Shown here: positions 27,603-37,424 of the stretch, piece by piece | How the letters are laid out: the number at the start of each line of letters is the position of its first letter | Position numbering within the stretch: the stretch's first letter is position 1 | Assembly (NCBI RefSeq): GCF_025642255.1 | Contig: NZ_CP106759.1 | Span: forward strand, 1,949,501 to 2,013,500 | Origin: Stenotrophomonas maltophilia | Lineage (GTDB): Bacteria; Pseudomonadota; Gammaproteobacteria; Xanthomonadales; Xanthomonadaceae | DNA: 64,000 bases | Reading direction: 5' to 3' | Position numbers and translations under genes: made by a program | Notes under the pieces: generated by a model | Told to the model about the DNA's origin: nothing | The model's database searches: none | The model's input: the letters and a program-made list of their open reading frames with translations, nothing else

Positions 27603-29966
27603 GTGGCGAAGCAGGTCCCCGAACGCTCCAAGTCCGACGACAGCAAGGCGTCACGTCGCACGGCCGCGGCGGCGGCGACGACCGACAACCCCCGCCGCCA
27701 GCGCCTCTGGCGCGACCTGGGCCTGATCGCGATCGCGCCGGCCCTGCTGTACCTGGCGGCAAGTCTGTTCACCTACTCGGCGTCGGACCCCGGCTGGTCG
27801 CATACCGGCAGCGTGGTCGCGCCGGTGCACAACATGGGCGGCCGCGCCGGTGCCTGGATCGCCGACGTGCTGCTGCAGTTGTTCGGCTACATCGCGTTCC
27901 TGCTGCCGGTGGTGCTCGGCGCACTGGCCTGGATCGCCATGTTCGGCCTCAAGCGGGAAAGCAAGGGCGAGAACGACCTCGATCCGGCCCTGCGCCTGGT
28001 CGGTCTGGTCGGCTTCCTGATCGCCGGCACCGGCTTCCTGCATGTGCGCCTGTTCAATGGTGATGTGTCCAGTGCGGGCGGCATCCTTGGCAAGCTGGTG
28101 GGCAACTCGCTGACCGTCGGGTTCGGAGCGCTGGGCGCGAACCTGTTCGTGCTGGTGCTGCTGCTGGCCTCGATCACCCTGGCCACCGGCCTGTCGTGGT
28201 TCACGGTGATGGAGAAGATCGGCCGTGGGGTGATGTCGCTGGCGCCGCTGCTGGAGCGCAAGAAGGAACAGGCGACCGAGTGGAAGCAGACCCGTGCCCT
28301 GCGCGAGGAGCGCCAGGAAGTCCGCAAGGCGGACGCCGAGGTGCGCGCCAAGCGCGAGCCGGTGAAGATTGAACCGCGCCCGGAACCGGTGATCGAGAAG
28401 AGCGACCGGGCCAAGCGTGACAACCAGATACCGATGTTCCGCGGCGTCAACGGCGATGGTTCGGACCTGCCGCCGCTGGCCCTGCTGGATGATCCCAAGC
28501 CGCAGCCCAAGGGCTACGACGAGGAGACGCTGGAGACCCTGTCGCGGCAGATCGAGTTCAAACTGAAGGATTTCCGCATCGATGCGCAGGTGGTCGGCGC
28601 CTATCCGGGCCCGGTCATCACCCGCTTCGAGATCGAGCCGGCGCCGGGCATCAAGGTCAGCCAGATCAGCTCGCTGGACAAGGACATCGCCCGCGGCCTG
28701 TCGGTCAAGTCGGTGCGCGTGGTCGATGTGATTCCCGGCAAGTCGGTGATCGGCCTGGAGATTCCCAACGTCACCCGCGAGATGATCTTCCTGTCCGAGC
28801 TGCTGCGCTCGAAGGAGTACGACAAGGCCTCCAGCGTGCTGACCCTGGCGCTGGGCAAGGACATCGCCGGCCGCCCCACCGTGGCCGATCTGGCGCGCAT
28901 GCCACACCTGCTGGTGGCCGGTACCACCGGCTCGGGCAAGTCCGTGGCCGTCAATGCGATGGTACTGAGCCTGCTGTACAAGGGCTCGCCGAAAGATCTG
29001 CGGATGCTGATGATCGACCCGAAGATGCTCGAACTGAGCGTCTACCAGGGCATCCCGCATCTGCTCGCGCCTGTGGTCACCGACATGAAGGAGGCCGCCA
29101 ACGGCCTGCGCTGGTGCGTGGCGGAGATGGAGCGCCGCTACAAGCTGATGAGCGCGGTGGGCGTGCGCAACCTGGCTGGCTTCAACAAGAAGGTGAAGGA
29201 CGCCGAGGACGCCGGCCAGCCGCTGATGGACCCGTTGTTCAAGCCGAACCCGGAGCTGGGCGAGGCGCCGCGCCCGCTGGAGACGCTGCCGTTCATCGTC
29301 ATCTTCATCGACGAATTCGCCGACATGATGATGATCGTCGGCAAGAAGGTCGAAGAACTGATCGCACGTCTGGCACAGAAGGCACGTGCAGCCGGCATCC
29401 ACCTGATCCTGGCCACCCAGCGTCCGTCGGTGGATGTGATCACCGGCTTGATCAAGGCCAACATTCCCACCCGCATCGCGTTCCAGGTGAGCTCGAAGAT
29501 CGACTCGCGCACCATTCTCGACCAGTCCGGCGCGGAGACGCTGCTGGGTCACGGCGACATGCTGTACCTGCCTCCGGGCACCGCCATGCCCGAGCGTGTG
29601 CACGGCGCGTTCGTCTCCGACGATGAAGTGCATCGCGTGGTCGAGCATCTCAAGGCGATGGGTCCGGCCGATTACATCGAGGGCGTGCTGGACGAGGTTC
29701 AGACCCTGGGGGACGGCGTGGTGGTGGGTGCCACCGGCCTGCCGGAAACCAGTGCCGGCGGCGACGAGTCGGATCCGCTGTATGACGAGGCACTGAGGGT
29801 GGTCACGGAGACCCGCCGCGCGTCGATTTCCGGCGTGCAGCGCCGGCTGAAGATTGGCTACAACCGTGCGGCGCGACTGATCGAGGCCATGGAAGCGGCC
29901 GGCGTTGTCAGTGCGCCCGAGCACAATGGCGACCGGACGGTGCTGGCACCGCCGCCGCCGAAGTAA
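27603..29966 (+). CDS. ftsK: DNA translocase FtsK
   Basis: FtsK links cell division to chromosome segregation and XerCD recombination at dif. The 787-residue protein has four N-terminal membrane segments (about 40-215). A rather short charged linker (about 215-290) follows, where enterobacterial FtsK has hundreds of residues. The motor has Walker A GTTGSGKS (about 440) and Walker [14 protein letters not shown]. The C-terminal winged-helix gamma domain (about 720-787, [20 protein letters not shown]) reads KOPS sites. The start is GTG, with AAAGG about 10 bases upstream. Confidence 0.97.
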   Translation: MAKQVPERSKSDDSKASRRTAAAAATTDNPRRQRLWRDLGLIAIAPALLYLAASLFTYSASDPGWSHTGSVVAPVHNMGGRAGAWIADVLLQLFGYIAFLLPVVLGALAWIAMFGLKRESKGENDLDPALRLVGLVGFLIAGTGFLHVRLFNGDVSSAGGILGKLVGNSLTVGFGALGANLFVLVLLLASITLATGLSWFTVMEKIGRGVMSLAPLLERKKEQATEWKQTRALREERQEVRKADAEVRAKREPVKIEPRPEPVIEKSDRAKRDNQIPMFRGVNGDGSDLPPLALLDDPKPQPKGYDEETLETLSRQIEFKLKDFRIDAQVVGAYPGPVITRFEIEPAPGIKVSQISSLDKDIARGLSVKSVRVVDVIPGKSVIGLEIPNVTREMIFLSELLRSKEYDKASSVLTLALGKDIAGRPTVADLARMPHLLVAGTTGSGKSVAVNAMVLSLLYKGSPKDLRMLMIDPKMLELSVYQGIPHLLAPVVTDMKEAANGLRWCVAEMERRYKLMSAVGVRNLAGFNKKVKDAEDAGQPLMDPLFKPNPELGEAPRPLETLPFIVIFIDEFADMMMIVGKKVEELIARLAQKARAAGIHLILATQRPSVDVITGLIKANIPTRIAFQVSSKIDSRTILDQSGAETLLGHGDMLYLPPGTAMPERVHGAFVSDDEVHRVVEHLKAMGPADYIEGVLDEVQTLGDGVVVGATGLPETSAGGDESDPLYDEALRVVTETRRASISGVQRRLKIGYNRAARLIEAMEAAGVVSAPEHNGDRTVLAPPPPK

Positions 29967-30004
29967 GGCCCGACGTACCCCCACGACGTCCAAGGATCCG
30001 ACGA

Positions 30005-31948
30005 ATGCTTCATCCCGTACCACGCGCGCTGGCGCTGGCGCTGGCTGGCCTGATGGCCGCCAGCCCGGCCCTGGCGGAGACCGCCACCCCCGCGCCCGCT
30101 ACGGCGCCGCCTTCCACCAGCGGCGATACCGAAGCCAGCAACAACTTCAGCATCGTCCGCTATCGCGCCGACTACCAGGTGCGGCCCGACGCAGGCAATG
30201 TGCAGACCGAGACCTACGAGGTCCTGCTCAAGACCAAGGCCTCGGTCGAGCAGTTCAGCCAGGTGCGGCTGAGCTACAGCGAGAAGATGGAGACGCTGGA
30301 GGTGCTCGACGCCTACACCATCACCGCCGATGGCCAGCGCCGTGACGTTCCGGCAGATCGCATCTACACCCAGGAAAGCTATTCCAGCGCCTCGGCAGCG
30401 ATGTACGCCGACCGCAAGGTGCGGGTGATCGTGTTCCCGAACCTGGCGCCGGGCACGCGCCTGTATTACCAGGTGCGCCGCACCCAGGCCACGCCGTACT
30501 TCCCGGGCTACTTCGGCCTGTGGGAGACCTTCAATGTGTTCACCGAATACGAGGATGCCGAGGTGACGCTGAGCGCACCGGCCAACCTGCCGATGTTCGT
30601 GGACAGCCGCGGCGTGCAGGGCAGCGATCGCCCGGTGCTGAGGAACGGCCAGGCGCAGTGGCGCTGGCGCTACCAGCGCCGCGAGGCGATGCAGGCGCAG
30701 AACTGGTCGGCCGCCGGCTGGGAGTTCGGCCCGAACATCATGGCCAGCACCTATCGTGACTGGGCGCAGATGGGCCGGGCGTACCAGCTCAAGGCCGGTC
30801 CCGCCGCGCAGGTCACGGCGGAGATCCAGGCGCTGGCCGACCAGGTCACCGCAGGCATCGGCGACCGTCGCTCGCAGGCCGATGCGCTGTACCGCTGGGT
30901 CGCTCAGAACATCCGCTACGTCGCGGTGTACCTGGGCAATGGCGGGCTGGAGCCCAACAGCGCGCAGAGCATCCTCGACAACCACTATGGGGACTGCAAG
31001 GACCATGTGACCCTGCTGGAAGCCCTGCTGGCCGCCAAGGGAATTGCCAGTTCGCCGGTGCTGATCGGCGCCGGTGGCGGGCCGACGCTGCCGAAGATTC
31101 CGGTGCTGGGGCGCTTCAACCACGCCATCACCTACATTCCCGAGTTCGATCTGTACCTGGATTCGACCACCGCCTGGGCGCGCTTCGGCCAGTTGCCCGA
31201 GGGCGACCTGGGCGCGCCGGTGATGCGCACGGCCGACGCGAGCCTGGCACGCACGCCGGCCAATGGTCCGCAGCGCAACGCAACCTCGATGGAGGTGCGC
31301 TTCACGTTCGATGCCAACGGCAATCTGCGTGGCGAGACGATTCCGCAGCTGGGCGAGAATGCGGAGATCGGCATGCGCGCACAGTTCGCCCAGCTCAACG
31401 CGCAGAATCGGGCGCGCGCCGAGGAGTCGATCATGGCGGCGTCCGGTTTTGATGGCCGCGGCCAGCTGCAGCTGCAGGGCGTCCCGGTCGATCTGACCCG
31501 GCCGTTCGGCTACCGCATGGCCTTCCAGGCGGAAGACTACGTGGACTTCAGCGTGGCCGGGGGCATGGCGGTGCCGGATCCGCCAGGCGGCGAGTCGGTG
31601 CGCGGGCTGTACGCTACCGCGTCTGCACCGGCCAACGAGACGCCGTTCTACTGCAACGCGAGCCTGCGTGAAGAAACCTATCGCCTGCAGTTCCCGGCCA
31701 ACGCGCCGATCATCGCCGTTCCGGCCAGCCAGCGTTTTGCCAATGCCGCGGGCGAGTACCGGGTGGACTGGAGCCGGCAGGGCCAGGAGGTGATCGTCCA
31801 CCATCGCCTGCAGCAGAATGCCGTGCGTGGACCGGAGGCACTGTGCCAGCCCCAGGACTACACCGCGTTCCGCGCGCTGTATCGCGAAGTGCGCCGCGGC
31901 TTCCGCGGACAGGTTCTGTATGGAAGGCTGCCTGCACCTGCCAACTGA
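30005..31948 (+). CDS. Periplasmic DUF3857 and transglutaminase-like protein
   Basis: The 647-residue protein has a signal peptide (ending ASPALA). A DUF3857 beta-domain follows (about 50-230), then a transglutaminase-like domain (about 275-370). That domain has the Cys in HYGDCKDHVTLLEALL, with downstream His in FNHAITYI and an Asp nearby, a plausible catalytic triad. AAGGA lies 8 bases before the ATG. It sits between ftsK and lolA, an insertion relative to the enterobacterial order. The substrate is unknown. Confidence 0.85.
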   Translation: MLHPVPRALALALAGLMAASPALAETATPAPATAPPSTSGDTEASNNFSIVRYRADYQVRPDAGNVQTETYEVLLKTKASVEQFSQVRLSYSEKMETLEVLDAYTITADGQRRDVPADRIYTQESYSSASAAMYADRKVRVIVFPNLAPGTRLYYQVRRTQATPYFPGYFGLWETFNVFTEYEDAEVTLSAPANLPMFVDSRGVQGSDRPVLRNGQAQWRWRYQRREAMQAQNWSAAGWEFGPNIMASTYRDWAQMGRAYQLKAGPAAQVTAEIQALADQVTAGIGDRRSQADALYRWVAQNIRYVAVYLGNGGLEPNSAQSILDNHYGDCKDHVTLLEALLAAKGIASSPVLIGAGGGPTLPKIPVLGRFNHAITYIPEFDLYLDSTTAWARFGQLPEGDLGAPVMRTADASLARTPANGPQRNATSMEVRFTFDANGNLRGETIPQLGENAEIGMRAQFAQLNAQNRARAEESIMAASGFDGRGQLQLQGVPVDLTRPFGYRMAFQAEDYVDFSVAGGMAVPDPPGGESVRGLYATASAPANETPFYCNASLREETYRLQFPANAPIIAVPASQRFANAAGEYRVDWSRQGQEVIVHHRLQQNAVRGPEALCQPQDYTAFRALYREVRRGFRGQVLYGRLPAPAN

Positions 31949-32059
31949 ATCGCCGGTGGACGTGTGGGGCGGCATAATGTCGCCCTGATCGCCCATTCAT
32001 CTTTGCCCGGGCACACTGGCATCCACCTTTCCTTGCGCCCGCGCCCACAGGATTCCCGC

Positions 32060-32698
32060 ATGAACGTCCGCCTCCGCCGTATTCTTGCCGCCAGCACTCT
32101 CGCCATGGCCTGCGCCGCCGCGGGCAGCGCGTGGGCGGGTGCCCGCGATGACCTGAAGAACTTCACCAGCGGCCTGAAGGGCCTGGATGGCCAGTTCAGC
32201 CAGCAGGTGTTCGACAGCCGCGGCAAGGTCAAGGAGTCGACCAGTGGCCGCGTGGCACTCTCTGCCCCGCGCCTGTTCCGCTGGGAGTACGTGCGGCCGC
32301 ACGAACAGCTGATCGTGGCCGACGGCAAGAAGGTCTGGATGTACGAGCCGGACCTGGAGCAGGCCACCGTGCGCGAGCAGGGCAAGGAAGAGCAGAACAG
32401 CCCATTGACCGCGCTGATCAACCCGGCGCTGCTGGAGCAGCAGTACGACCTCAGCGAGGAGGCGGCACAACGGGATGGCCTGCAGTGGCTGTCGCTGTCG
32501 CCGAAGCGCGATACCGAGGCCAGCTTCCAGTACGCCGCACTAGGCTTCAACGCCCAGGGGCTGGCGAGGATGGAGATCACCGACGCGGTCGGCCAGCGCA
32601 CCGTGATCAATTTCAGCGGCTGGAAGCGCAACCCGACCTTCGCGGCCTCGACCTTCCGCTTCAGCCCGCCGGCCGGCACCGACGTCATCGGCAACTGA
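32060..32698 (+). CDS. lolA: Outer-membrane lipoprotein carrier LolA
   Basis: LolA ferries lipoproteins across the periplasm from LolCDE to LolB. The 212-residue protein has a signal peptide (MNVRLRRILAAS to AWA). The mature domain is typical: LKGLDGQFSQQVFDSRGK, PRLFRWEYVRPHEQLIVADG, and the late FSGWKRNPTFAASTFRF. A CATAAT box at 31973 could be its -10. It is flanked by ftsK upstream and rarA downstream, as in E. coli. Confidence 0.96.
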   Translation: MNVRLRRILAASTLAMACAAAGSAWAGARDDLKNFTSGLKGLDGQFSQQVFDSRGKVKESTSGRVALSAPRLFRWEYVRPHEQLIVADGKKVWMYEPDLEQATVREQGKEEQNSPLTALINPALLEQQYDLSEEAAQRDGLQWLSLSPKRDTEASFQYAALGFNAQGLARMEITDAVGQRTVINFSGWKRNPTFAASTFRFSPPAGTDVIGN

Positions 32699-32706
32699 TG
32701 GGTGAC

Positions 32707-32773
32707 GCCGGGCATGGCCCGGCGCTACCGATGTGCGCATTTCGCCGATCCGCCGGGCATGGCCCGGCGCGAC
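32707..32773 (-). repeat. Tandem SMAG (GTAG-ended REP) elements
   Basis: Two elements in the same orientation (32707-32728 and 32752-32773) lie between lolA and rarA. The second has GTCG in place of the GTAG end. They end just 15 bases before the rarA -10 box. Confidence 0.85.
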
Positions 32774-32788
32774 CGACGGGGGGCGCGG

Positions 32789-32794
32789 TACAAT
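32789..32794 (+). promoter_or_regulatory. -10 box (TACAAT) abutting rarA start
   Basis: TACAAT is 6 bases before the GTG start of rarA, the same geometry as at clpS (TATAAT, 6 bases). No ribosome binding site and no clear -35 are seen, which suggests a leaderless transcript. Confidence 0.5.
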
Positions 32795-32800
32795 AAGCGG

Positions 32801-34162
32801 GTGCCAAGACAACGCTCCACTTCCTTCCCCGGCCCCGATCTGCTGAGTGTCGATCGGGATCATCTGCGCCCGCTCGCCGAGCGCATGCGTCCGCAGACGC
32901 TCGATGAAATGGTCGGGCAGAAGCGCCTGCTCGCTCCGGACAGCGCACTGCGCCGGGCGGTCGAGTCCGGTCGGGTGCATTCGATGATCCTGTGGGGCCC
33001 GCCGGGCTGTGGCAAGACCACGTTGTCGCTGCTGCTGGCCGAGTATTCCGATGCCGAGTTCCGCGCCATCTCCGCCGTGCTGTCCGGCCTGCCGGAGGTG
33101 CGCCAGGTCCTGGCAGAAGCGGCGCAGCGTTTCGCCGAAGGCCGGCGTACCGTGCTGTTCGTCGATGAGGTGCATCGCTTCAACAAGGCGCAGCAGGACG
33201 CGTTCCTGCCGCATATCGAGCGCGGCACCATCCTGTTCGTGGGTGCCACGACCGAGAACCCGTCCTTCGAGTTGAACTCGGCGTTGCTGTCACGCTGCCG
33301 TGTGCACGTGCTGGAGGCGGTCTCGCCCACCGACATCGTCGAGGCACTGCAGCGGGCGCTGGGCGATCGCGAGCGCGGCCTGGGCCAGGAGTCCATCGAG
33401 GTTGCGCCCGAGCTGCTGCTGGAGATCGCCACCGCTGCCGATGGCGACGTGCGCCGCGCATTGACCCTGCTGGAAATCGCTGCCGAACTGGCGGGGGGCG
33501 AGGGCGGGCACATCACCCCGCAGACGCTCACCCAGGTGCTGGCCGACCGTACCCGCCGTTTCGACAAGGGTGGCGAGCAGTTCTACGACCAGATCTCGGC
33601 GTTGCACAAGTCGGTGCGCAGTTCCAATCCCGATGCGGCGCTGTACTGGCTGACCCGCATGCTCGACGGCGGCTGTGATCCGTCGTACCTGGCGCGCCGG
33701 CTGACCCGCATGGCGATCGAGGACATCGGCCTGGCCGATCCGCGAGCACAGAGCATGGCGCTGGAAGCGTGGGACATCTACGAACGGCTGGGCAGCCCCG
33801 AAGGCGAGCTCGCGTTCGCCCAGCTGGTGCTGTACCTGGCCAGCACCGCCAAGTCGAATGCAGGCTACGCGGCGTTCAACCAGGCCAAGGCCGACGTGCG
33901 CCAGAGCGGTACCGAAGAGGTGCCGCTGCACCTGCGCAACGCGCCGACCAAGCTGATGAAGGAACTGGGCTACGGTGCCGAGTACCAGTATGACCACGAT
34001 GCGGAAGGCGGGATCGCCCTGGATCAGACCGGCTTCCCCGATGCGATGGGCGAGCGCGTGTACTACAACCCGGTGCCGCGCGGACTGGAGATCAAGCTGA
34101 AGGAAAAGCTCGACCGGTTGCGCGCCGAGCGCGAGGCGGCGCGGGCGGCGAAGCGGCGTTGA
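32801..34162 (+). CDS. rarA: Replication-associated recombination protein RarA (MgsA)
   Basis: RarA is a clamp-loader-like AAA+ ATPase that acts at stalled replication forks. The 453-residue protein has Walker A GPPGCGKTTL (about 65), Walker B VLFVDEVHRFNKAQQD, the sensor region GATTENPSFELNSALLSRCR, and the C-terminal tetramerisation domain (HLRNAPTKLMKELGYG). The GTG at 32801 (MPRQRSTSFPGPD) is chosen, since the longer frame crosses SMAG repeats. The order lolA-rarA is conserved with enterobacteria. Confidence 0.95.
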   Translation: MPRQRSTSFPGPDLLSVDRDHLRPLAERMRPQTLDEMVGQKRLLAPDSALRRAVESGRVHSMILWGPPGCGKTTLSLLLAEYSDAEFRAISAVLSGLPEVRQVLAEAAQRFAEGRRTVLFVDEVHRFNKAQQDAFLPHIERGTILFVGATTENPSFELNSALLSRCRVHVLEAVSPTDIVEALQRALGDRERGLGQESIEVAPELLLEIATAADGDVRRALTLLEIAAELAGGEGGHITPQTLTQVLADRTRRFDKGGEQFYDQISALHKSVRSSNPDAALYWLTRMLDGGCDPSYLARRLTRMAIEDIGLADPRAQSMALEAWDIYERLGSPEGELAFAQLVLYLASTAKSNAGYAAFNQAKADVRQSGTEEVPLHLRNAPTKLMKELGYGAEYQYDHDAEGGIALDQTGFPDAMGERVYYNPVPRGLEIKLKEKLDRLRAEREAARAAKRR

Positions 34163-34243
34163 TCGCCGTTATGCAACCAATCCGATTGTCGGGTCCACGC
34201 TGATTCGAGAGAATCCCCGGTTCACTTCTCAAGGATGACGTTC

Positions 34244-34633
34244 ATGCAGGACATGACTCTGGCGTTGAAGCGCTACGCCCAGTTCGAGGGTCGGGCCAAT
34301 CGCCGCGAATACTGGATGTTCCAGCTGTTCCTGTTTCTGGTGGCCACGGCGGTGTCGCTGCTGGCCGGCGTGCTGGCGATCCTCATGCGCTCCAGTCCGG
34401 ATGCACTGAGCGCCATCCTGATCGGCACGATGGTGCTGCTGGGCCTGATGTGGCTGGCGACGATCGTGCCGCTGATCGCCGTCACCGTGCGCCGTCTGCA
34501 TGACTGCAACCAGTCCGGCTGGCTCTATCTTCTGGCATTGGTGCCGATGGGCGGCCTGGTGATCCTGGTGTTCGCTCTGCTGCCCGGCACGCCGCAGGAA
34601 AACCCGTACGGCCCCGTGCCTGCGGGCCCTTGA
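34244..34633 (+). CDS. DUF805 membrane protein
   Basis: The 129-residue inner-membrane protein of unknown function has the DUF805 signature. It has FEGRANRREYWMFQLF near the N-terminus, three hydrophobic segments (about 25-48, 58-80, 95-118), and AVTVRRLHDCNQSGW between segments two and three. AAGGA lies 8 bases before this ATG. An ATG 9 bases earlier overlaps that site and is less likely. Confidence 0.88.
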   Translation: MQDMTLALKRYAQFEGRANRREYWMFQLFLFLVATAVSLLAGVLAILMRSSPDALSAILIGTMVLLGLMWLATIVPLIAVTVRRLHDCNQSGWLYLLALVPMGGLVILVFALLPGTPQENPYGPVPAGP

Positions 34634-34672
34634 CGCGGCACCCGCCGGGCAGCGCCCGGTCCTGGATCGGCC

Positions 34673-34690
34673 TTCCCGCCTTGGCGGGAA
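34673..34690 (+). terminator. Weak hairpin after DUF805 gene
   Basis: The palindrome TTCCCGCC-TT-GGCGGGAA lies about 40 bases after the DUF805 stop. It has no T-run, so termination is uncertain. Confidence 0.3.
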
Positions 34691-34753
34691 CAATGATGAT
34701 GCGTCCCATGACGCCGCGGTATCGCGCGCGTGATACACAGTGTGACGTTTGAT

Positions 34754-34772
34754 CGTTGTGATAATCATTCGC
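34754..34772 (+). promoter_or_regulatory. Fur box overlapping the iron-cluster promoter
   Basis: The sequence contains GATAATCATT, the intact centre of the Fur consensus, and matches 13 of 19 consensus positions. It overlaps a possible -35 (TTGTGA, 34756-34761), with a -10 TAGACT at 34781-34786 (19-base spacing). This predicts iron repression of the downstream esterase-propeller-hmuTUV-like cluster. Confidence 0.7.
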
Positions 34773-34833
34773 GTTTAAGGTAGACTGCGGTCCCTTGTGA
34801 AACAGCGGCCCAGGCCGCTGACGTCGCCCGCCG

Positions 34834-35862
34834 ATGAAGCATTTCGTCCTGCCTCCGCACCGTGGTCCGCTGGCCCGCGGCCTTGCCGTCCTGATGATGG
34901 GTCTGCTCCTGGCTACCCCGTATGCGTACGCGCAGCAGCGCAATCCGCTGCAGAAGATCGGCCACACCGTGCTGGATGAGCCGGCCGCCAGCTATCGCTT
35001 CGAGCATTTCGTGATCGACAGTGCCGACACGCAGCGCCGCTGGCGGGTGAATCTGGCGATTCCGGTCCGCGCCTCCAGTGCACCTTCGCCGGTGCTGTAC
35101 GCGCTGGACGGCAATGCGGTGGCGATGGTGCTCGACCAGCCGCTGCTGGCTGAACTTGCAGCACTCAAGGCGCCTCCGGTGCTGGTGCTGATCGGCTACG
35201 ACAATGATCTGCGCATCGACTCGAAGGCGCGGACCCGTGACTACACGGCATGGATCGACCGCGCCGACGATGAGAGCGGCGCAACCCAGGCGGTCGGCGG
35301 GGGCGCTGCGGCGTTCCTTGATGTGATCGAACGCCGCATCAAGCCCGAGGTGGAGCGTCGCGCCCGCGTCGACACCGGGCAGCAGGCGCTGTGGGGGCAC
35401 TCGCTCGGTGGCCTGTTCGTGCTCAACGCGCTGTACACCCGGCCGGCCGCGTTCCAGGCCTATCTCGCCGCCAGTCCGTCACTGTGGTGGGCGCAGGGCG
35501 CGGCGCTGGGCGATCCCGAACAGCAGTTCGTGCAGAACGTGCACGGGCAGCCGGCCAGGGTCTGGTTGATGCTGGGAGGCGCCGAGCGCGTCGGCGACCG
35601 CGGCAAGCGTGACCTGAACAACCCGCGGGTGGTCGCGCACCTGCGCCGCATCGGCGGCGCCACGCCTGACGCGGCGATGCAGTTGTCCGAGCGGCTGCGC
35701 CGGGTGCCGGGGCTGAGCGTGCAGTACCGCGAGTTTCCTGGCCTGGGCCATGGCCCGATGCTGCCGGCGTCCTTCCACGCGGCGCTGCATGAGCTGTACG
35801 GGGTGACCGATCGCAGTGCAGGCGATGGCGCCAGTGCAACGGATGGGCCGTCCAGCGAATGA
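34834..35862 (+). CDS. Secreted alpha/beta-hydrolase, IroE/Fes-like siderophore esterase family
   Basis: The 342-residue protein has an N-terminal signal peptide (MGLLLATPYAYA region). The esterase fold has YALDGNAVAM (about 90), the nucleophile elbow GHSLGG (about 190) and the catalytic His in GLGHGPML (about 310). Relatives cleave trilactone siderophores or act as periplasmic esterases. The Fur box upstream and the ABC transporter downstream support a role in iron release, but the substrate is an inference. It is the first gene of the cluster. Confidence 0.78.
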   Translation: MKHFVLPPHRGPLARGLAVLMMGLLLATPYAYAQQRNPLQKIGHTVLDEPAASYRFEHFVIDSADTQRRWRVNLAIPVRASSAPSPVLYALDGNAVAMVLDQPLLAELAALKAPPVLVLIGYDNDLRIDSKARTRDYTAWIDRADDESGATQAVGGGAAAFLDVIERRIKPEVERRARVDTGQQALWGHSLGGLFVLNALYTRPAAFQAYLAASPSLWWAQGAALGDPEQQFVQNVHGQPARVWLMLGGAERVGDRGKRDLNNPRVVAHLRRIGGATPDAAMQLSERLRRVPGLSVQYREFPGLGHGPMLPASFHAALHELYGVTDRSAGDGASATDGPSSE

Positions 35863-35984
35863 ATCCCTTCGCGCGGCGTGCCGTGCGACCCCACTACCCA
35901 GGCGAGGCTGCCCGCGTGCAGCGGCCCAGGCAACCGATGAATCCCGCGCCACGTGGCGCGGCCTACGTGTGCAAGGAGCCTGTC

Positions 35985-37373
35985 ATGTCGTTCCGTTCCT
36001 CCCTTCGTCCTTCGCTTCGCTTCACCACTCTGGCCACCGGCCTGCTGCTGGCCGTCGCGGCCACCGCGCAGCCGGTATTCGATCAACCGGCCAACGCCAC
36101 GTTCAAGGGCCAGGTGGTCTCGCGCGGCGACAATGTGGTGCCGGGCAGCACCGCCGATGTGGTCGGTCGCGGCTTCGTGCCGGGCCAGAAGGTCAGCCTG
36201 CTGCGCGGCGACAGCGTGTTGAACGCCCAGCCGGTGGTGGTTGATGCCGATGGCAACTTCAAGACCCAGCTGGCCATTCCCGCCGATGCCGTGCCGGGCA
36301 CCCATCCGGTCGTGGTGCGGGCGAGCCAGCCGGCCGCCGCGACGGTGCTGAAGCTGCGCGTCTCGCCGCAGCTGCCGCTGTCGGGCCAGGCGCAGTTCAC
36401 CACCCAGTCCAACAAGCTGGTGCCGGGCCTGTACCAGTCCGCCTACAGCGCCGCCAGCAATGCGCTGTTCGTGACCTCCGCGGTCGGCCGGCCGCCGGTG
36501 ACCCAGTCGCAGCTGCTGAAGATCGACCCGGCGTCGCTGAAGGTCAGCAAGGCGATCACGCCGGCGCAGGTGCCGGGCAGTACCAACGGCGCGGTCTATG
36601 CGGTGTACGGCGTGGGCGTGGATGATGCCAACGGCAACGTGTGGGTGACCAATACCCGTCAGAACAGCGTGGCCGTCTATCGCCAGAAGGATCTGTCGCT
36701 GGTGCACCAGTTCCCGGTCGATGCGGTGCCGCATGCGCGCGACGTGGTGATCGATGGTACCCGCGGCAAGGTGTTTGCCTCGGCCACCGGTGAGGATCAC
36801 CTGTCGGTATTCGATGCGAAGACGTTCAAGGAGCTGCCCGCGGTGACGCTTGAATCGGGCGTGGATGACGGCAAGTTCACGCCGATGAGCCTGGTGCTGG
36901 ACGAGAAGGGCGGCAAGCTGTTCACCGTCAGCATCGGCACGCCGGAGGCGGCGGTGATCGACGTGGCCAGCGGTGAGGTCGAGAAGGTGATCGATCTGGG
37001 CAACTCGATCAGCGCGTCGGGCGTGGCGTTCGACGCGGCGCGCAACCGGTTGTACGTGGCGTCGCAGGGCACCGACAACCTGCTGATCGTCGACGTCGCA
37101 GCCGGCAAGGTGCTGCACGATGTGCCGGTGGGCGCGGGTGCGCTGAACGTCGCCTTCGATGATGCATCCGGCCTGGCCTATGTCAGCAACCGTGGCGCAG
37201 GCACCGTGACCGTGGTCGACCGCGAGGGCAAGGTGGTCGCCAACCTCGACGGCGGCACTTTGCCGAACCACGTCCGTGCCGATGGCAAGGGCAACGTGTT
37301 CGCGGTGAACAAGTCGCGCGGCGCTGAAGACCCGAAGGGTGACCGCATCACCCGCATCACCCCGAAGCAGTAA
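35985..37373 (+). CDS. Periplasmic YncE-like beta-propeller protein
   Basis: The 462-residue protein starts MSFRSSLRPSLRFTTLATG, a signal peptide preceded by AAGGAG at 6 bases. This start is preferred over an in-frame ATG overlapping the previous stop. After an Ig-like N-terminal domain come repeated propeller blades (VTNTRQNSVAVYRQKDL, VFASATGEDHLSVFDAKTF, LYVASQGTDNLLIVDV, AYVSNRGAGTVTVVDREG). E. coli YncE is Fur-regulated, which fits this location. The molecular role is unknown. Confidence 0.85.
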   Translation: MSFRSSLRPSLRFTTLATGLLLAVAATAQPVFDQPANATFKGQVVSRGDNVVPGSTADVVGRGFVPGQKVSLLRGDSVLNAQPVVVDADGNFKTQLAIPADAVPGTHPVVVRASQPAAATVLKLRVSPQLPLSGQAQFTTQSNKLVPGLYQSAYSAASNALFVTSAVGRPPVTQSQLLKIDPASLKVSKAITPAQVPGSTNGAVYAVYGVGVDDANGNVWVTNTRQNSVAVYRQKDLSLVHQFPVDAVPHARDVVIDGTRGKVFASATGEDHLSVFDAKTFKELPAVTLESGVDDGKFTPMSLVLDEKGGKLFTVSIGTPEAAVIDVASGEVEKVIDLGNSISASGVAFDAARNRLYVASQGTDNLLIVDVAAGKVLHDVPVGAGALNVAFDDASGLAYVSNRGAGTVTVVDREGKVVANLDGGTLPNHVRADGKGNVFAVNKSRGAEDPKGDRITRITPKQ

Positions 37374-37424
37374 GTCAGACGGCAGGGCGGCGCGCGCGTC
37401 GCCCTGCCAGCAAGGAGAACGTCC

